NCBI RefSeq assembly: GCF_002086155.1 | Contig: NZ_MVHE01000017.1 | Location: 1-64,000 of the forward strand | Direction: 5' to 3' | Source: Mycobacterium angelicum | GTDB taxonomy: Bacteria > Actinomycetota > Actinomycetes > Mycobacteriales > Mycobacteriaceae | DNA length: 64,000 nucleotides | Part shown: piece by piece, positions 51,651 to 61,207 of the stretch | Layout: every line of letters begins with the position of its first letter | Numbering within the stretch: the stretch's first letter is position 1 | The notes under the pieces: model-generated | Told to the model about the DNA's origin: nothing | Seen by the model: the letters and a program-made list of their open reading frames with translations, nothing else | The model's database searches: none | Made by a program: the position numbers and the translations under genes

Positions 51651-52547
51651 GTGCGTGTGCTGCTGGCGCTGGCGCTGGTGGCGGCCTGCCTGGCGGGCTG
51701 CTCTGGTTCGAATCGTCCCGGCTCTGTTTACGGCGCCGCGAATGTCCGGGTCGGCGAATCGGTGGCGGTGCTGGGCTGGAACATGTCGGTGTCGAACCTG
51801 CGCTGGGATGGCGACTATGTGCTGATCGACGTCGACGCGTCACCCACCGATCCGCACGCCCCGCACGCCAAGGCCGAGGACATTCGCTACGGCCTGTATG
51901 GCGCGCTGGCCCACCCGCTGGAGTCCGACGGGCTCGGCAGCTGCGGCGATGCGATGACGCACGTGGTCAAGGTCGACAAGCCGCTGTCGGCGCCGCCCGA
52001 CCGGCTCACCGGCAGCGTCTGCCTGGGCCCGCTCAAAGACCGCAGCGCGGTCCGCGGCGTGTACACCTATTCGCCGCGGGACCGGATCGCCGACACCGCC
52101 GCCGCCTACCCGGCCGCTTTCCCGGTGGGCCTGCTGCCCACCAACCAGAACGACACCGGCCTGGTGGTCAAGACCACCAGCATTTCAGCGTGGCGCGCCG
52201 ACGGAACACCGCTGACCAAGGCGCAATTGGGCGACCCGGTGGCGTTCACCGGCAACGGCTACATGCTGCTGGGCCTTTCGGCCGACGCGCTGGGCGAGCG
52301 GTATCGCGACGATTCCGCCAAACGCGGTGGGCCGATGATGCTGCTGGCCGCGCCGACGCTGCCCGGCCGCGGGCTGAACCCGGCCTGCTCGGCCTACGGA
52401 TCCTCGGTGCTGGTGCTGCCCGAGGCGTCGCGAGATGCGGTGTACTTCAACGCGTCGTTGTGCACGCAGGGTGAGATCAACCAGGCGCTGCTGTATGCGA
52501 CGGTGGCGATCGTGGGCACCCACGCCGCGGTGTGGACCACCCAATGA
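51651..52547 (+). CDS. Conserved lipoprotein (Rv0381c-like)
   Basis: Exported protein of 298 residues. The N terminus VRVLLALALVAACLAGC is a lipoprotein signal peptide with lipobox LAGC. The mature part is mostly beta-rich, with Cys residues in GLGSCGD, GSVCLGP, NPACSAYG and SLCTQGE that could form two disulfides. No enzymatic motif is seen. It lies between pyrE and the RNA methyltransferase, overlapping the latter by 4 bases (ATGA), an arrangement that matches the H37Rv Rv0382c-Rv0380c order. Function unknown. Confidence 0.82.
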   Translation: MRVLLALALVAACLAGCSGSNRPGSVYGAANVRVGESVAVLGWNMSVSNLRWDGDYVLIDVDASPTDPHAPHAKAEDIRYGLYGALAHPLESDGLGSCGDAMTHVVKVDKPLSAPPDRLTGSVCLGPLKDRSAVRGVYTYSPRDRIADTAAAYPAAFPVGLLPTNQNDTGLVVKTTSISAWRADGTPLTKAQLGDPVAFTGNGYMLLGLSADALGERYRDDSAKRGGPMMLLAAPTLPGRGLNPACSAYGSSVLVLPEASRDAVYFNASLCTQGEINQALLYATVAIVGTHAAVWTTQ

Positions 52548-53197
52548 GCCCGATCGGTGAGCCCGGCCCCACCGAGTGGGGTGCACCGGCCAGCGGCGTC
52601 GGACCGTGGCCGGGAGAGCCGCCGTCAGACCCGCGGTATGACCCAATCCTGTTGCGCGACGGGGATACTCGCAATGTCGTGGACGCCTATCGGTACTGGA
52701 CGCGGGAGGCGATCGTCGCCGATATCGACGGGCGCCGGCATGCCCTGCATGTGGCGATCGAGAACTTCGGTCACGACGCCAACATCGGCTCGGTGGTGCG
52801 CACCGCCAACGCCTTCGCCGTGGACACCGTGCACATCGTGGGGCGCCGGCGCTGGAACCGGCGCGGCGCCATGGTGACCGATCGCTATCAGCGGCTGTGC
52901 CACCACGACAACACCGCCGAGTTACTGGACTTCGCGGCGCGGGCGGGGTTGACGGTGGTTGCGGTGGACAACGTGCCCGGCGCCGCACGGCTGGAGGAGG
53001 CGGCGTTACCGCGCGATTGCCTGTTGGTGTTCGGTCAGGAGGGGCCCGGCATCACCGACGACACCCGGATGGGCGCGGCGCTGACGGTGTCGATCGCCCA
53101 GTTCGGCTCGACGCGCAGCATCAACGCCGGCGTTGCGGCCGGGATCGCGATGCATGCGTGGATCCGCCAGCACGCGGACCTGTCCCGGGCGTGGTGA
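52544..53197 (+). CDS. RNA 2'-O-methyltransferase, SpoU/TrmH family
   Basis: SPOUT-class methyltransferase, 217 residues, expected to methylate ribose 2'-OH in tRNA or rRNA using S-adenosylmethionine. Motif 1 is ENFGHDANIGSVVRTANAF with the catalytic Arg; motif 2 is LLVFGQEGPGITDDT; motif 3 is VSIAQFGSTRSINAGVAAGI then AMHAW. These form the knotted SAM site and all key residues are present. The ATG at 52544 overlaps the lipoprotein stop by 4 bases; a GTG at 52532 is also possible. The RNA target cannot be inferred. Confidence 0.92.
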   Translation: MSPIGEPGPTEWGAPASGVGPWPGEPPSDPRYDPILLRDGDTRNVVDAYRYWTREAIVADIDGRRHALHVAIENFGHDANIGSVVRTANAFAVDTVHIVGRRRWNRRGAMVTDRYQRLCHHDNTAELLDFAARAGLTVVAVDNVPGAARLEEAALPRDCLLVFGQEGPGITDDTRMGAALTVSIAQFGSTRSINAGVAAGIAMHAWIRQHADLSRAW

Positions 53198-53245
53198 ATC
53201 TGTGGCCGAGTGTGCGTTTGTGGCTTCGTGTGTGTACGCAGGGCG

Positions 53246-53279
53246 GCGTGAAGCGGAAAACGCCACCCAGGTTTCACGC
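53246..53279. terminator. Possible bidirectional terminator hairpin
   Basis: GCGTGAA (53246-53252) and TTCACGC (53273-53279) can pair around a 20-base loop, between the convergent methyltransferase and dodecin genes. There is no T-tract. The preceding GCCGAGTGTG (53208-53217) resembles the clpB-upstream repeat, so it may belong to the same dispersed element family. Confidence 0.4.
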
Positions 53280-53316
53280 TGAAAAGCCCGGGCCCACAGA
53301 CGCGCGCCGTTCGGCG

Positions 53317-53535
53317 CTAACCGCGCGGCTGCGCCGGCCGCATCTTGAAGGAGACCTCGAGCTTGATGCGGTAGGTGATCTTGCCCGCGTTGTCCACGGC
53401 CATGTCCTGCTCGATGACCCGGGCCACCCGGATGTCGTCGACGCTGTCGCGCGCCCGCATTACGGCTTCGGCTGCGGCCGCTTCCCACGAGGTTGGGCTG
53501 GTCCCGATGATGTCGATCACCTTGTAGACGCTCAT
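53317..53535 (-). CDS. Dodecin family flavin-binding protein
   Basis: Small protein of 72 residues that forms dodecameric shells storing FMN/riboflavin or CoA. The sequence MSVYKVIDIIGTSPTSWEAA followed by AAEAVMRARDSV matches dodecins, and the beta hairpin DMAVDNAGKITYRIKLEVSF is the second and third strand. The ATG at 53535 is the only start giving this N terminus; the longer frame reads back through the LysR gene. The H37Rv counterpart is annotated as SecE2, which is a misnomer: no membrane segment is present. It converges on the RNA methyltransferase and follows the LysR gene after 17 bases. Confidence 0.92.
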   Translation of the reverse strand: MSVYKVIDIIGTSPTSWEAAAAEAVMRARDSVDDIRVARVIEQDMAVDNAGKITYRIKLEVSFKMRPAQPRG

Positions 53536-53552
53536 GGGGGTAAAGCGTATAG

Positions 53553-54518
53553 CTAACTCCACAGCGTGACGTGAACCTTGGGGCGGAACCTGGTCACGCC
53601 GACCCCGCTGCCGCGGATCATCGCCTGGATACATCTGGGTGTGGTGATGAAGCGGACCAACTCGGATACAGCGGGCTGGCGCGCCGATGGGGCCAACGTC
53701 GCCGCACACCACTCGCCCGCCTTGTCCAGCCCGGGGCCGGTCACGTGGATCAACCGCCGGGCGGCCAGGTCTTTGGCGACGGCGAAACCGACCGTCAGCG
53801 TGGCGCCGCCGACCCGCATGACCTCCTCCAGGGCGGCGGCATCGCTTTGAAAGATCCGCTGCTGTGCCTCCGGAATTGCCAAGTCGCGCAACATGGTTGC
53901 GATCTCGCCGTCCACACTGCCGGCCGACGGCCCCAGCATCCACTGCTGCTGCCGCAACAGCCCAGGCGTCGGAACACCCACGCCCAGTGGGCTATTCGGC
54001 GCGACCACGGTGATGATCTGATACTTCAGGAAGGGCCGCACGAAGATCGAGCCGTCGGACCCCGAGGCACTCTCGCTGGCCGGGCCGATGGCGATGTCTA
54101 CGGCGCGTGAGCAGATCAGCTCACGGAATTGGCTGGTCGGATGCACGCTCAACTCGACGGACAGGTCGTCGGCGCGCGACGAGAACAGCTCGATCAAGCC
54201 CGGCGCGGCGTGCTCGGCGAAGGTGCTGGAGGCCGCGATGCGCAATAACCGGCGCCCGTGCGCGGCCTCGGTCACCTCGATCGCCGTTTGCTGTTGCAGC
54301 CCCAGGATTTCCACCGCGCGGCTGGCCAGCCGCAGCCCGCCGGGCGTGAACGCCAGGCCGGCACCGGTCCGGGTGAACAACTGGTCGTCGAGCTCCTTGC
54401 GCAACGCCGCGACATGCATCGAGACTCCGGCGTCGGAAACGCCCAGTTCCGCGGCGGCGGCCCGGACCGAGCCCAACCGCACCACCGCTGAATAGGCCCG
54501 AAGTTGAGCCGGAGTCAT
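53553..54518 (-). CDS. LysR family transcriptional regulator, likely controlling the cox cluster
   Basis: LysR-type regulator of 321 residues. The N-terminal HTH reads MTPAQLRAYSAVVRLGSVRA then AAAELGVSDAGVSMHVAALR. The effector-binding domain begins near residue 90 (RRLLRIAASSTFAEHAAPGL). It is divergent from the xdhC-cox operon, with only 34 bases between the two start codons, so its binding site must overlap both promoters. It corresponds by position to H37Rv Rv0377, next to the CO dehydrogenase genes. The inducer may be CO-related, but no evidence for that is in the sequence. Confidence 0.92.
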   Translation of the reverse strand: MTPAQLRAYSAVVRLGSVRAAAAELGVSDAGVSMHVAALRKELDDQLFTRTGAGLAFTPGGLRLASRAVEILGLQQQTAIEVTEAAHGRRLLRIAASSTFAEHAAPGLIELFSSRADDLSVELSVHPTSQFRELICSRAVDIAIGPASESASGSDGSIFVRPFLKYQIITVVAPNSPLGVGVPTPGLLRQQQWMLGPSAGSVDGEIATMLRDLAIPEAQQRIFQSDAAALEEVMRVGGATLTVGFAVAKDLAARRLIHVTGPGLDKAGEWCAATLAPSARQPAVSELVRFITTPRCIQAMIRGSGVGVTRFRPKVHVTLWS

Positions 54519-54552
54519 GGTCTGAGCCTACTTCGGGGCCTAATTTGGGAGG

Positions 54553-55701
54553 GTGCGCGACGTGCTTGCCGAGCTGATGTCGATCTGGCGCGCCGGTGCC
54601 ACCGCGGGTGTGGGCACGGTGGTGCGGACGTTGCGGTCGGCGCCGCGGCCGGCGGGCGCCTCAATGGTGGTGGCACCGGATGGCTCGGTGAGCGGATCGG
54701 TGTCCGGCGGTTGCGTGGAAGGTGCCGTCTACGAGCTCGCCATGGAGGTGGCGCAGGCCGGGGCACCGCGGCTGGAACGGTACGGCGTCAGCGACGACGA
54801 CGCGTTCGCCGTCGGCCTGACCTGCGGTGGCATCATCGACATCTTCGTCGAGCCGGTGTCCCAGGCAACGTTTCCAGAACTGGGCGAGGTGGCCGCTGAC
54901 GTCGAGGCGCACCGGCCGGTGGCCGTCGCAACCGTGATCGCTCACCCGGATGCGTCGTGGATCGGCCGCCGGCTGGTGGTGCGGCCGGACACTTCTATGG
55001 GCTCGCTCGGCTCGGCGCGCGCCGACGCGGCGGTCACCGACGACGCCCGGGGTCTGCTGGCGTTGGGGCGCAACGAGATCCTCGAGTACGGCCCCGACGG
55101 CCAGCGCCGCGGCGACGGCATGGAGGTCTTCGTGTCCAGCCACGCGCCGCGCCCGCGGATGCTGGTGTTCGGGGCCATCGACTTCGCTGCCGCGATTACC
55201 CGGCAGGGTTCGTTCCTGGGTTACCGGGTGACGGTGTGCGATGCGCGCGCGGTGTTCGCGACTTCGATGCGCTTCCCGACCGCCGACGAGGTTGTCGTCG
55301 AGTGGCCGCATCGCTACCTGGCGGCGCAGGCGGCGGCGGGTGCCATCGACGAGCGCACGGTGATCTGCGTGCTGACTCACGATCCGAAGTTCGACGTCCC
55401 GGTGCTCGAGGTGGCGTTGCGGCTGCCGCGGGTCGGCTACGTGGGCGCGATGGGATCGCGTCAGACCCACGACGACCGGTTGGACCGGCTGCGGGCGGCG
55501 GGCCTGACCGAGGCCGAGCTGAGCCGGCTGTCCAGTCCGATCGGACTGGATCTCGGCGCCCGCACCCCCGAGGAGACCGCGGTGTCGATCGCCGCCGACA
55601 TCATCGCCCGGCGGTGGGGAGGCGGCGGACGGCCGCTGGCCGAGATCGGCGGCCGGATCCACCATGAGGCTGAGTTAAAGGATCACTTAACTCGATATTG
55701 A
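54553..55701 (+). CDS. XdhC/CoxI family maturation factor (large form)
   Basis: Maturation protein of 382 residues for molybdenum hydroxylases; XdhC-type proteins hold sulfurated Mo-cofactor and insert it into the apo-enzyme. The N-terminal XdhC domain has VGTVVRTLRSAPRPAGASMV and VSGSVSGGCVEGAVYELA (about residues 50-68). The C-terminal Rossmann domain starts MLVFGAIDFAAAITRQGSFL and includes GYVGAMGSRQTHDDRLDRL and SPIGLDLGARTPEETAVSIA. The start is GTG at 54553. It is first in the cox operon and corresponds to H37Rv Rv0376c. A second, shorter XdhC protein is encoded at 59612-60322. Confidence 0.92.
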   Translation: MRDVLAELMSIWRAGATAGVGTVVRTLRSAPRPAGASMVVAPDGSVSGSVSGGCVEGAVYELAMEVAQAGAPRLERYGVSDDDAFAVGLTCGGIIDIFVEPVSQATFPELGEVAADVEAHRPVAVATVIAHPDASWIGRRLVVRPDTSMGSLGSARADAAVTDDARGLLALGRNEILEYGPDGQRRGDGMEVFVSSHAPRPRMLVFGAIDFAAAITRQGSFLGYRVTVCDARAVFATSMRFPTADEVVVEWPHRYLAAQAAAGAIDERTVICVLTHDPKFDVPVLEVALRLPRVGYVGAMGSRQTHDDRLDRLRAAGLTEAELSRLSSPIGLDLGARTPEETAVSIAADIIARRWGGGGRPLAEIGGRIHHEAELKDHLTRY

Positions 55702-55733
55702 CCCGTGTCGGATAGCGGCAGACACTGAGCCGC

Positions 55734-56624
55734 ATGCAAGTACCTGGCCCCTTCGAGTACGAACGCGCAACCAGCGTCGACCACGCCATCGGACTGCTGG
55801 ATCGGTTGGGGGAGACGGCACGCATAGTCGCCGGCGGACACAGCCTGCTGCCGATGATGAAGCTGCGGATCGCCAACCCCGAGTACCTCGTCGACATCAA
55901 CGACCTGGCCCCCGAACTGGGATACGTGATCACCGATCCGACGCTGGTCCGGATCGGCGCCATGACGCGGCACCGCGAGATTCTCGAGTCGGACACGCTG
56001 GCCGCGGTGTGCCCGATCTTCCGCGATGCCGAACGGGTGATCGCCGATCCGGTGGTGCGCAACCGCGGCACCCTGGGTGGCTCGCTGTGCCAGGCCGACC
56101 CGGCCGAGGACCTGTCGACGGTGTGTCTGGTGTTGGGTGCCACCTGCCTGGTGCGGGGTCCGTCCGGCGAACGCGAAGTCTCGATCGACGACTTCCTGGT
56201 CGGCCCGTACGAGACCGCGGTGTCGCCCAACGAGATACTGATCGAGGTCCGGATTCCGGTGCGGCACAAGACTTCCAGTGCGTACGCCAAGGTGGAACGT
56301 CGGGTGGGGGACTGGGCGGTGACGGCGGCGGGATCATGCGTGACGCTGGACAACGGTTCGATAGCCGCCGGCCGTGTCGGGCTGACGGCGGTGAACCCGG
56401 ATCCGGGCGCGCTGGCCGAACTGTCCGCCTGGCTGGTCGGCCGGCCCGCTACCGAGGAGACCTTCGCCGAGGCGGGCCGCCTGGCCGCCGCCGCTTGCGA
56501 TCCGGCCGCCGACATTCGCGGCACCGCGGAATACAAGCGGCACCTGGCGTCTGAGTTGACCATCCGCACGCTGCGGTCCGCGGTGCAGCGAGTGCGCAAT
56601 ATCCCTGAGCCGGAGGGGAACTAA
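55734..56624 (+). CDS. coxM: Carbon monoxide dehydrogenase, FAD-binding medium subunit CoxM
   Basis: Flavoprotein subunit of aerobic CO dehydrogenase, 296 residues. The FAD contacts [17 protein letters not shown] (about residues 32-48) and [19 protein letters not shown] (about 108-126) match the CoxM signatures. The C-terminal domain follows from residue 180. It transfers electrons from the CoxS clusters to the respiratory chain. It starts 32 bases after xdhC. A 57-base tandem duplication fills the spacer to coxS. The M-S-L order is that of known form I clusters. Confidence 0.95.
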   Translation: MQVPGPFEYERATSVDHAIGLLDRLGETARIVAGGHSLLPMMKLRIANPEYLVDINDLAPELGYVITDPTLVRIGAMTRHREILESDTLAAVCPIFRDAERVIADPVVRNRGTLGGSLCQADPAEDLSTVCLVLGATCLVRGPSGEREVSIDDFLVGPYETAVSPNEILIEVRIPVRHKTSSAYAKVERRVGDWAVTAAGSCVTLDNGSIAAGRVGLTAVNPDPGALAELSAWLVGRPATEETFAEAGRLAAAACDPAADIRGTAEYKRHLASELTIRTLRSAVQRVRNIPEPEGN

Positions 56625-56720
56625 GGCGATCGCAAGCGCGGCGAAGCCGGGCGAAGCGGGTCGCGCACAGAAAGGGACTAAGGCGATCGCAAGCGCGGCG
56701 AAGCCGGGCGAAGCGGGTCG
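56621..56720. repeat. 57-base-period tandem duplication between coxM and coxS
   Basis: A 43-base unit beginning CTAAGGCGATCGCAAGCG occurs at 56621-56663 and again at 56678-56720, with near-identical AGAAAGG-containing sequence after each. The first unit includes the coxM stop, and the second ends next to the coxS ribosome binding site. Confidence 0.85.
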
Positions 56721-56739
56721 CCGCAAGAAAGGAAGAGCT

Positions 56740-57219
56740 GTGGAAATCAATATGACCGTCAACGGCGAACAGGTGAGCGCCGACGTCGAACCCCGGATGC
56801 TGCTGGTGCACTTCCTGCGGGATCAGTTGCGGCTCACCGGAACTCACTGGGGATGCGACACCAGCAACTGCGGAACATGTGTGGTCGACGTGGACGGGGT
56901 TCCGGTGAAGTCGTGCACGATGTTGGCCGTGATGGCATCCGGCCACAGCGTGCGGACCGTCGAGGGCCTCGCGGCGCCGGACGGCACCCTGGACCCGGTG
57001 CAGGAGGGGTTCATGCGCTGCCACGGGCTGCAATGCGGTTTCTGCACTCCGGGAATGATGATCACCGCGCGTGCCCTGCTGGACCGCGACCCTGATCCCG
57101 ACGAGGAGACCATCCGGGAGGCCATCTCCGGCCAGATCTGCCGGTGTACCGGATACACCACCATCGTTCGGTCCATCCAATGGGCCGCCCAGCACAGCAC
57201 GGAAGCTGCCACGTCATGA
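56740..57219 (+). CDS. coxS: Carbon monoxide dehydrogenase, [2Fe-2S] small subunit CoxS
   Basis: Iron-sulfur subunit of 159 residues. Cluster ligands are [16 protein letters not shown] plus VKSCTML in the N-terminal ferredoxin domain, and [11 protein letters not shown] plus ICRCTGY in the C-terminal helical domain. GTG at 56740 follows GGAAGAG. The stop overlaps the coxL ATG by 4 bases. It carries electrons from the Mo-Cu site in CoxL to FAD in CoxM. Confidence 0.95.
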   Translation: MEINMTVNGEQVSADVEPRMLLVHFLRDQLRLTGTHWGCDTSNCGTCVVDVDGVPVKSCTMLAVMASGHSVRTVEGLAAPDGTLDPVQEGFMRCHGLQCGFCTPGMMITARALLDRDPDPDEETIREAISGQICRCTGYTTIVRSIQWAAQHSTEAATS

Positions 57220-59615
57220 CGACCATCGAGTCAAAGCCCCCGTCGCCCGAAGACACCGCCGACAACGACCAGAAGCCGTGCGGCTATGGCCGGATGCTGC
57301 GCAAGGAGGACCCCCGATTCATCCGGGGCCGCGGCCGCTACGTCGACGATGTGACGCTGCCCGGCATGCTGCATATGGCCATCCTGCGATCGCCGTACGC
57401 GCATGCCCGCATCGTCAGCGTGGATGTGACTGCCGCGCAAGCACATCCGAAGGTCAAGCTGGTGGTGACCGGTGCCGCGCTGGCCGAGAAGGGCCTGGCC
57501 TGGATGCCGACGCTGTCCAACGACGTACAGGCCGTGCTGGCCACCGACAAGGTGCGCTTCCAGGGCCAGGAAGTGGCGTTCGTCGTCGCCGAGGACCGCT
57601 ATTCGGCGCGCGACGCGCTGGAGCTGATCGACGTCGAGTACGACCCGCTGGATCCCGTCATCGATGTACGCATGGCGCTGGACCCGTCGGCGCCGGTTAT
57701 CCGCACCGACCTGGACGGTAAGACCGACAACCACTGCTTCGACTGGCAGACCGGCGACGCGGCCGCCACCGAGGCGGCGTTCGCGAAGGCCGACGTCGTT
57801 GTCAAACAGGAGATCGTCTACCCCCGCGTGCACCCGGCGCCGATGGAAACCTGCGGTGCGGTTGCAGATTTGGACCCGGTCACCGGAAAGCTGACGCTGT
57901 GGTCCACCTCGCAGGCGCCGCACGCACACCGCACGCTCTACGCGTTGGTGGCGGGCCTGCCCGAGCACAAGATCCAGGTGATCTCGCCCGACATCGGCGG
58001 CGGTTTCGGCAACAAGGTGCCGATCTACCCCGGCTACGTGTGCGCGATCGTGGGCTCGCTGCTGCTGGGCAAGCCGGTGAAATGGATGGAGGACCGTAGC
58101 GAAAACCTGACCTCCACGGGGTTTGCCCGCGACTACATCATGGTCGGCGAGATCGCCGCCACGAACGACGGCAAGATTCTGGCGATCCGGACCAACGTGC
58201 TGGCCGACCACGGCGCGTTCAACGGCACCGCGGCGCCGGTGAAGTATCCGGCCGGCTTCTTCGGGGTGTTCACCGGCAGCTACGACATCGAGGCCGCCTA
58301 CTGCCACATGACCGCCGTTTACACCAACAAGGCGCCCGGCGGTGTGGCGTATGCGTGCTCGTTCCGGATCACCGAGGCCGTGTATCTCGTTGAGCGCCTG
58401 GTGGATTGCCTGGCCTTCGACCTGAAGATGGACCCGGCCGAGCTGCGGTTGCGAAACTTGTTGAAGCCCGAGCAATTCCCGTATCAGAGCAAGACCGGCT
58501 GGGTGTACGACTCGGGTGACTACGAGACCACCATGCGCAAGGCCATGGGCATGATCGGCTACGACGCGTTGCGGGCCGAGCAGGCCGCCAAGCGGGAACG
58601 CGGCGAGCTGATGGGCATCGGGATGGCGTTCTTCACCGAGGCCGTAGGTGCCGGCCCGCGCAAGGACATGGACATCCTGGGTCTGGGCATGGCCGACGGC
58701 TGCGAGCTGCGCGTGCACCCGACGGGCAAGGCCGTTGTGCGGCTTTCCGTTCAGACGCAGGGCCAGGGCCACGAGACGACGTTCGCCCAGATCGTGGCCG
58801 AAGAGCTGGGCATCCCGCCCGACGACATCGACGTGGTGCACGGCGATACCGACCAGACGCCGTTCGGGTTGGGTACCTATGGCAGCCGGTCCACGCCGGT
58901 GTCGGGTGCGGCCGCTGCGCTGGTGGCGCGCAAGATCCGCGACAAGGCCAGGATCATCGCGTCGGGCATGCTGGAAGTATCGGTCGCCGACTTGGAGTGG
59001 GAGAAGGGTGCTTTCCACGTCAAGGGCGACCCGTCGGCGTCGGTGACGATTCAGGACATCGCGATGCGCGCACACGGCGCCGGTGATCTGCCCGAAGGCA
59101 TCGAGGGCGGGCTCGACGCCCAGATCTGTTACAACCCCTCGAATCTGACCTACCCGTACGGCGCGTACTTCTGTGTGGTGGACGTGGATCCGGGCACCGG
59201 GGTGGTCAAGGTGCGCCGCTTCCTGGCCGTCGACGACTGCGGCACCCGGATCAATCCGATGATCATCGAGGGCCAGGTGCACGGCGGCATCGTCGACGGC
59301 ATCGGCATGGCGCTGATGGAGATGATCGCCTTCGACGAAGAGGGCAACTGCCTGGGCGGCTCACTGATGGATTACCTGATCCCCACCGCACTCGAGGTGC
59401 CGCATCTGGAGACCGGGCACACCGTGACGCCGTCGCCGCATCATCCCATCGGGGCCAAGGGGATTGGCGAATCGGCCACCGTCGGGTCGCCGCCCGCGGT
59501 AGTGAACGCGGTGGTGGATGCGTTGGCGCCGTACGGCGTTCGGCACGCCGACATGCCGCTGACGCCGTCGCGGGTATGGGAAGCCATGCAAGGTCGAGCG
59601 AGGCCGCCGATTTGA
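57216..59615 (+). CDS. coxL: Carbon monoxide dehydrogenase, large subunit CoxL (form I)
   Basis: Catalytic Mo-Cu subunit of aerobic CO dehydrogenase, 799 residues, oxidising CO to CO2. The form I active-site loop VAYACSFR is present, with the Cys that binds Cu next to Mo. The cofactor loop is [15 protein letters not shown], and the catalytic Glu is in [17 protein letters not shown]. The N terminus has [20 protein letters not shown]. The ATG at 57216 overlaps the coxS stop (ATGA); an upstream frame start at 57144 lies inside coxS. It corresponds to H37Rv Rv0373c. It should let the cell use trace CO as an energy source during starvation. Confidence 0.96.
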   Translation: MTTIESKPPSPEDTADNDQKPCGYGRMLRKEDPRFIRGRGRYVDDVTLPGMLHMAILRSPYAHARIVSVDVTAAQAHPKVKLVVTGAALAEKGLAWMPTLSNDVQAVLATDKVRFQGQEVAFVVAEDRYSARDALELIDVEYDPLDPVIDVRMALDPSAPVIRTDLDGKTDNHCFDWQTGDAAATEAAFAKADVVVKQEIVYPRVHPAPMETCGAVADLDPVTGKLTLWSTSQAPHAHRTLYALVAGLPEHKIQVISPDIGGGFGNKVPIYPGYVCAIVGSLLLGKPVKWMEDRSENLTSTGFARDYIMVGEIAATNDGKILAIRTNVLADHGAFNGTAAPVKYPAGFFGVFTGSYDIEAAYCHMTAVYTNKAPGGVAYACSFRITEAVYLVERLVDCLAFDLKMDPAELRLRNLLKPEQFPYQSKTGWVYDSGDYETTMRKAMGMIGYDALRAEQAAKRERGELMGIGMAFFTEAVGAGPRKDMDILGLGMADGCELRVHPTGKAVVRLSVQTQGQGHETTFAQIVAEELGIPPDDIDVVHGDTDQTPFGLGTYGSRSTPVSGAAAALVARKIRDKARIIASGMLEVSVADLEWEKGAFHVKGDPSASVTIQDIAMRAHGAGDLPEGIEGGLDAQICYNPSNLTYPYGAYFCVVDVDPGTGVVKVRRFLAVDDCGTRINPMIIEGQVHGGIVDGIGMALMEMIAFDEEGNCLGGSLMDYLIPTALEVPHLETGHTVTPSPHHPIGAKGIGESATVGSPPAVVNAVVDALAPYGVRHADMPLTPSRVWEAMQGRARPPI

Positions 59616-60322
59616 TACCCATAAGTGAACGGGCACAACAGCTCTTGGCCGCGCGCACACCGTTTGTGCACGCGACGGTGGTACGCGCCCAGCAGCCCAC
59701 CTCGTCCCGTGCCGGCGATGAGGCAATCCTGTTGGCGGACGGCACCATTGAGGGCTTCGTGGGTGGCCACTGCGCACAGAACTCGGTCCGCAAGGCGGCA
59801 ATGGGCGCACTGCAGGCCGGCGAGAGTGTGCTGCTGCGAGTGCTTCCCGACGGCGACGTGCACTTCCCGGAAGCGCCCGGCGCGTGTGTGGTGGTCAATC
59901 CCTGCCTGTCCGGAGGATCGCTGGAGATTTTCTTGACGCCGCAGCTGCCGGCGCCCTTGGTCCGGATCTACGGCGCGACGCCGATTGCGGACGCGCTGAA
60001 CCAAGTGTGCGAGCTGCTCGGCTACGACGTGCGACGCGAGACCGACCGGGCCGATACCAGCGCGGTGGTGATCGCCAGCCACGGCGGCCCGGAGGCCGAA
60101 CTCATCCGCGCCGCCCTGGACAACGGCGTGGCCTACATCGGCCTGGTGGCCAGCAAGGTTCGCGGCGCCTCGATTCTGAACGGGCTCGAGCTCACCGACG
60201 CCGAACGGGCCCGCATCCACACACCGGTCGGCTTGGACATCGGCGCCAAGACGCCGGCCGAGATCGCGGTGTCGATCGCCGCCGAGCTGATCGCCGCCCT
60301 GCGCAGCAATGGCGGCAGATGA
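59612..60322 (+). CDS. XdhC/CoxF family maturation factor (short form)
   Basis: Second XdhC-type protein of the cluster, about 236 residues. The N-terminal domain reads LADGTIEGFVGGHCAQNSVR with the conserved Cys. The Rossmann part has VRIYGATPIADALNQVCELL and AYIGLVASKVRGASILNGLE, then PVGLDIGAKTPAEIAVSIAA. The start is probably the TTG at 59612 overlapping the coxL TGA ([17 protein letters not shown]); an ATG at 59576 would overlap coxL by 40 bases. It corresponds to H37Rv Rv0372c. The gene is directly coupled to the MoxR gene (ATGA), leaving no room for the MobA-like gene that I recall here in H37Rv. Confidence 0.88.
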   Translation: MIPISERAQQLLAARTPFVHATVVRAQQPTSSRAGDEAILLADGTIEGFVGGHCAQNSVRKAAMGALQAGESVLLRVLPDGDVHFPEAPGACVVVNPCLSGGSLEIFLTPQLPAPLVRIYGATPIADALNQVCELLGYDVRRETDRADTSAVVIASHGGPEAELIRAALDNGVAYIGLVASKVRGASILNGLELTDAERARIHTPVGLDIGAKTPAEIAVSIAAELIAALRSNGGR

Positions 60323-61194
60323 CGTTCACCGATCCCGACGACGTCGCCGCCCGATTCGATGCCCGGGATTATCTGCTCGACACCGGGACCGCGTCGGCCA
60401 TCTATCTGGCGACGACGCTCGGCCGGCCGCTGCTGCTGGAGGGCGAACCCGGCGTCGGCAAGACAACGGCGGCGAAAACCCTTGCCGCAGTGCTGAATAC
60501 CAAGCTGGTTCGCTTGCAGTGTTATGAAGGGCTGACCGCGAACGAGGCGCTGTACGACTGGAACTACCAGCGTCAGCTGTTGTCGATCCGGTTGGCGGAG
60601 GCCCGGGGCGCCAGCCTCACAGACATCTCCGAAGCCGATCTCTACACCGAGCAGTACCTGGTCGACCGGCCCATCCTGCAGTGTGTGCGCTACCGCGGCC
60701 CGGTGCCGCCGGTGTTGTTGATCGACGAAATAGACCGGGCCGACGACGAATTCGAGGCACTGCTGCTGGAGTTCCTCGGCGAATCCGCGGTCACCGTCCC
60801 CGAACTGGGCACCTTCGTCGCCGAACGCCCCCCGATTGCGGTGCTGACCTCCAACCGCAGCCGCGACCTGCACGACGCGCTGCGCCGACGCTGCCTCTAC
60901 CACTGGATCGACTACCCGGAGCCGGCGCGGGCGGCCGCCATCGTCCGGCGCACGGTGCCCGGTGCGTCCGCGCCGTTGATCGAGCACGCCACTCAATTCG
61001 TCGGCAGCGCACGCCAATTGGATCTGGACAAACCGCCCGGCGTGGCCGAGACCATCGACTGGGTTGCCGCGCTGGTGTCGCTCGGCGTTGCCGATTTGGT
61101 CGATCCGGCTGCGCTGGTCAGCCTGGGGGCGCTGGCCAAGACACCCGACGACCGTAGTCTGATTCGCGACGCGTACGTCGCATACAGCACATGA
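60319..61194 (+). CDS. coxD: MoxR-type AAA+ ATPase (CoxD-like)
   Basis: AAA+ ATPase of 291 residues that, with CoxE and XdhC proteins, helps assemble the [CuSMoO2] centre of CO dehydrogenase. Walker A is [19 protein letters not shown], Walker B VLLIDEIDRADDEFEALLLE, sensor 1 IAVLTSNRSRDLHDALRRRC. The ATG at 60319 overlaps the previous stop by 4 bases; the longer upstream reading frame is an artefact. It corresponds to H37Rv Rv0370c. 13 bases separate it from coxG. Confidence 0.93.
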   Translation: MTFTDPDDVAARFDARDYLLDTGTASAIYLATTLGRPLLLEGEPGVGKTTAAKTLAAVLNTKLVRLQCYEGLTANEALYDWNYQRQLLSIRLAEARGASLTDISEADLYTEQYLVDRPILQCVRYRGPVPPVLLIDEIDRADDEFEALLLEFLGESAVTVPELGTFVAERPPIAVLTSNRSRDLHDALRRRCLYHWIDYPEPARAAAIVRRTVPGASAPLIEHATQFVGSARQLDLDKPPGVAETIDWVAALVSLGVADLVDPAALVSLGALAKTPDDRSLIRDAYVAYST

Positions 61195-61207
61195 GAGGAC
61201 TTCAAGG

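Noticed and set aside
53317..53535. SecE2 preprotein translocase subunit
   Set aside because: The sequence is a dodecin with no membrane helix; the Sec name is a historical misannotation.
57231..59282. A 683-residue minus-strand frame opposite coxL
   Set aside because: High-GC antisense shadow; coxL has all active-site motifs on the plus strand.
59884..61194. A 436-residue frame as the full MoxR-type protein
   Set aside because: The first 145 residues overlap the XdhC gene in another frame; the family start is the ATG at 60319.
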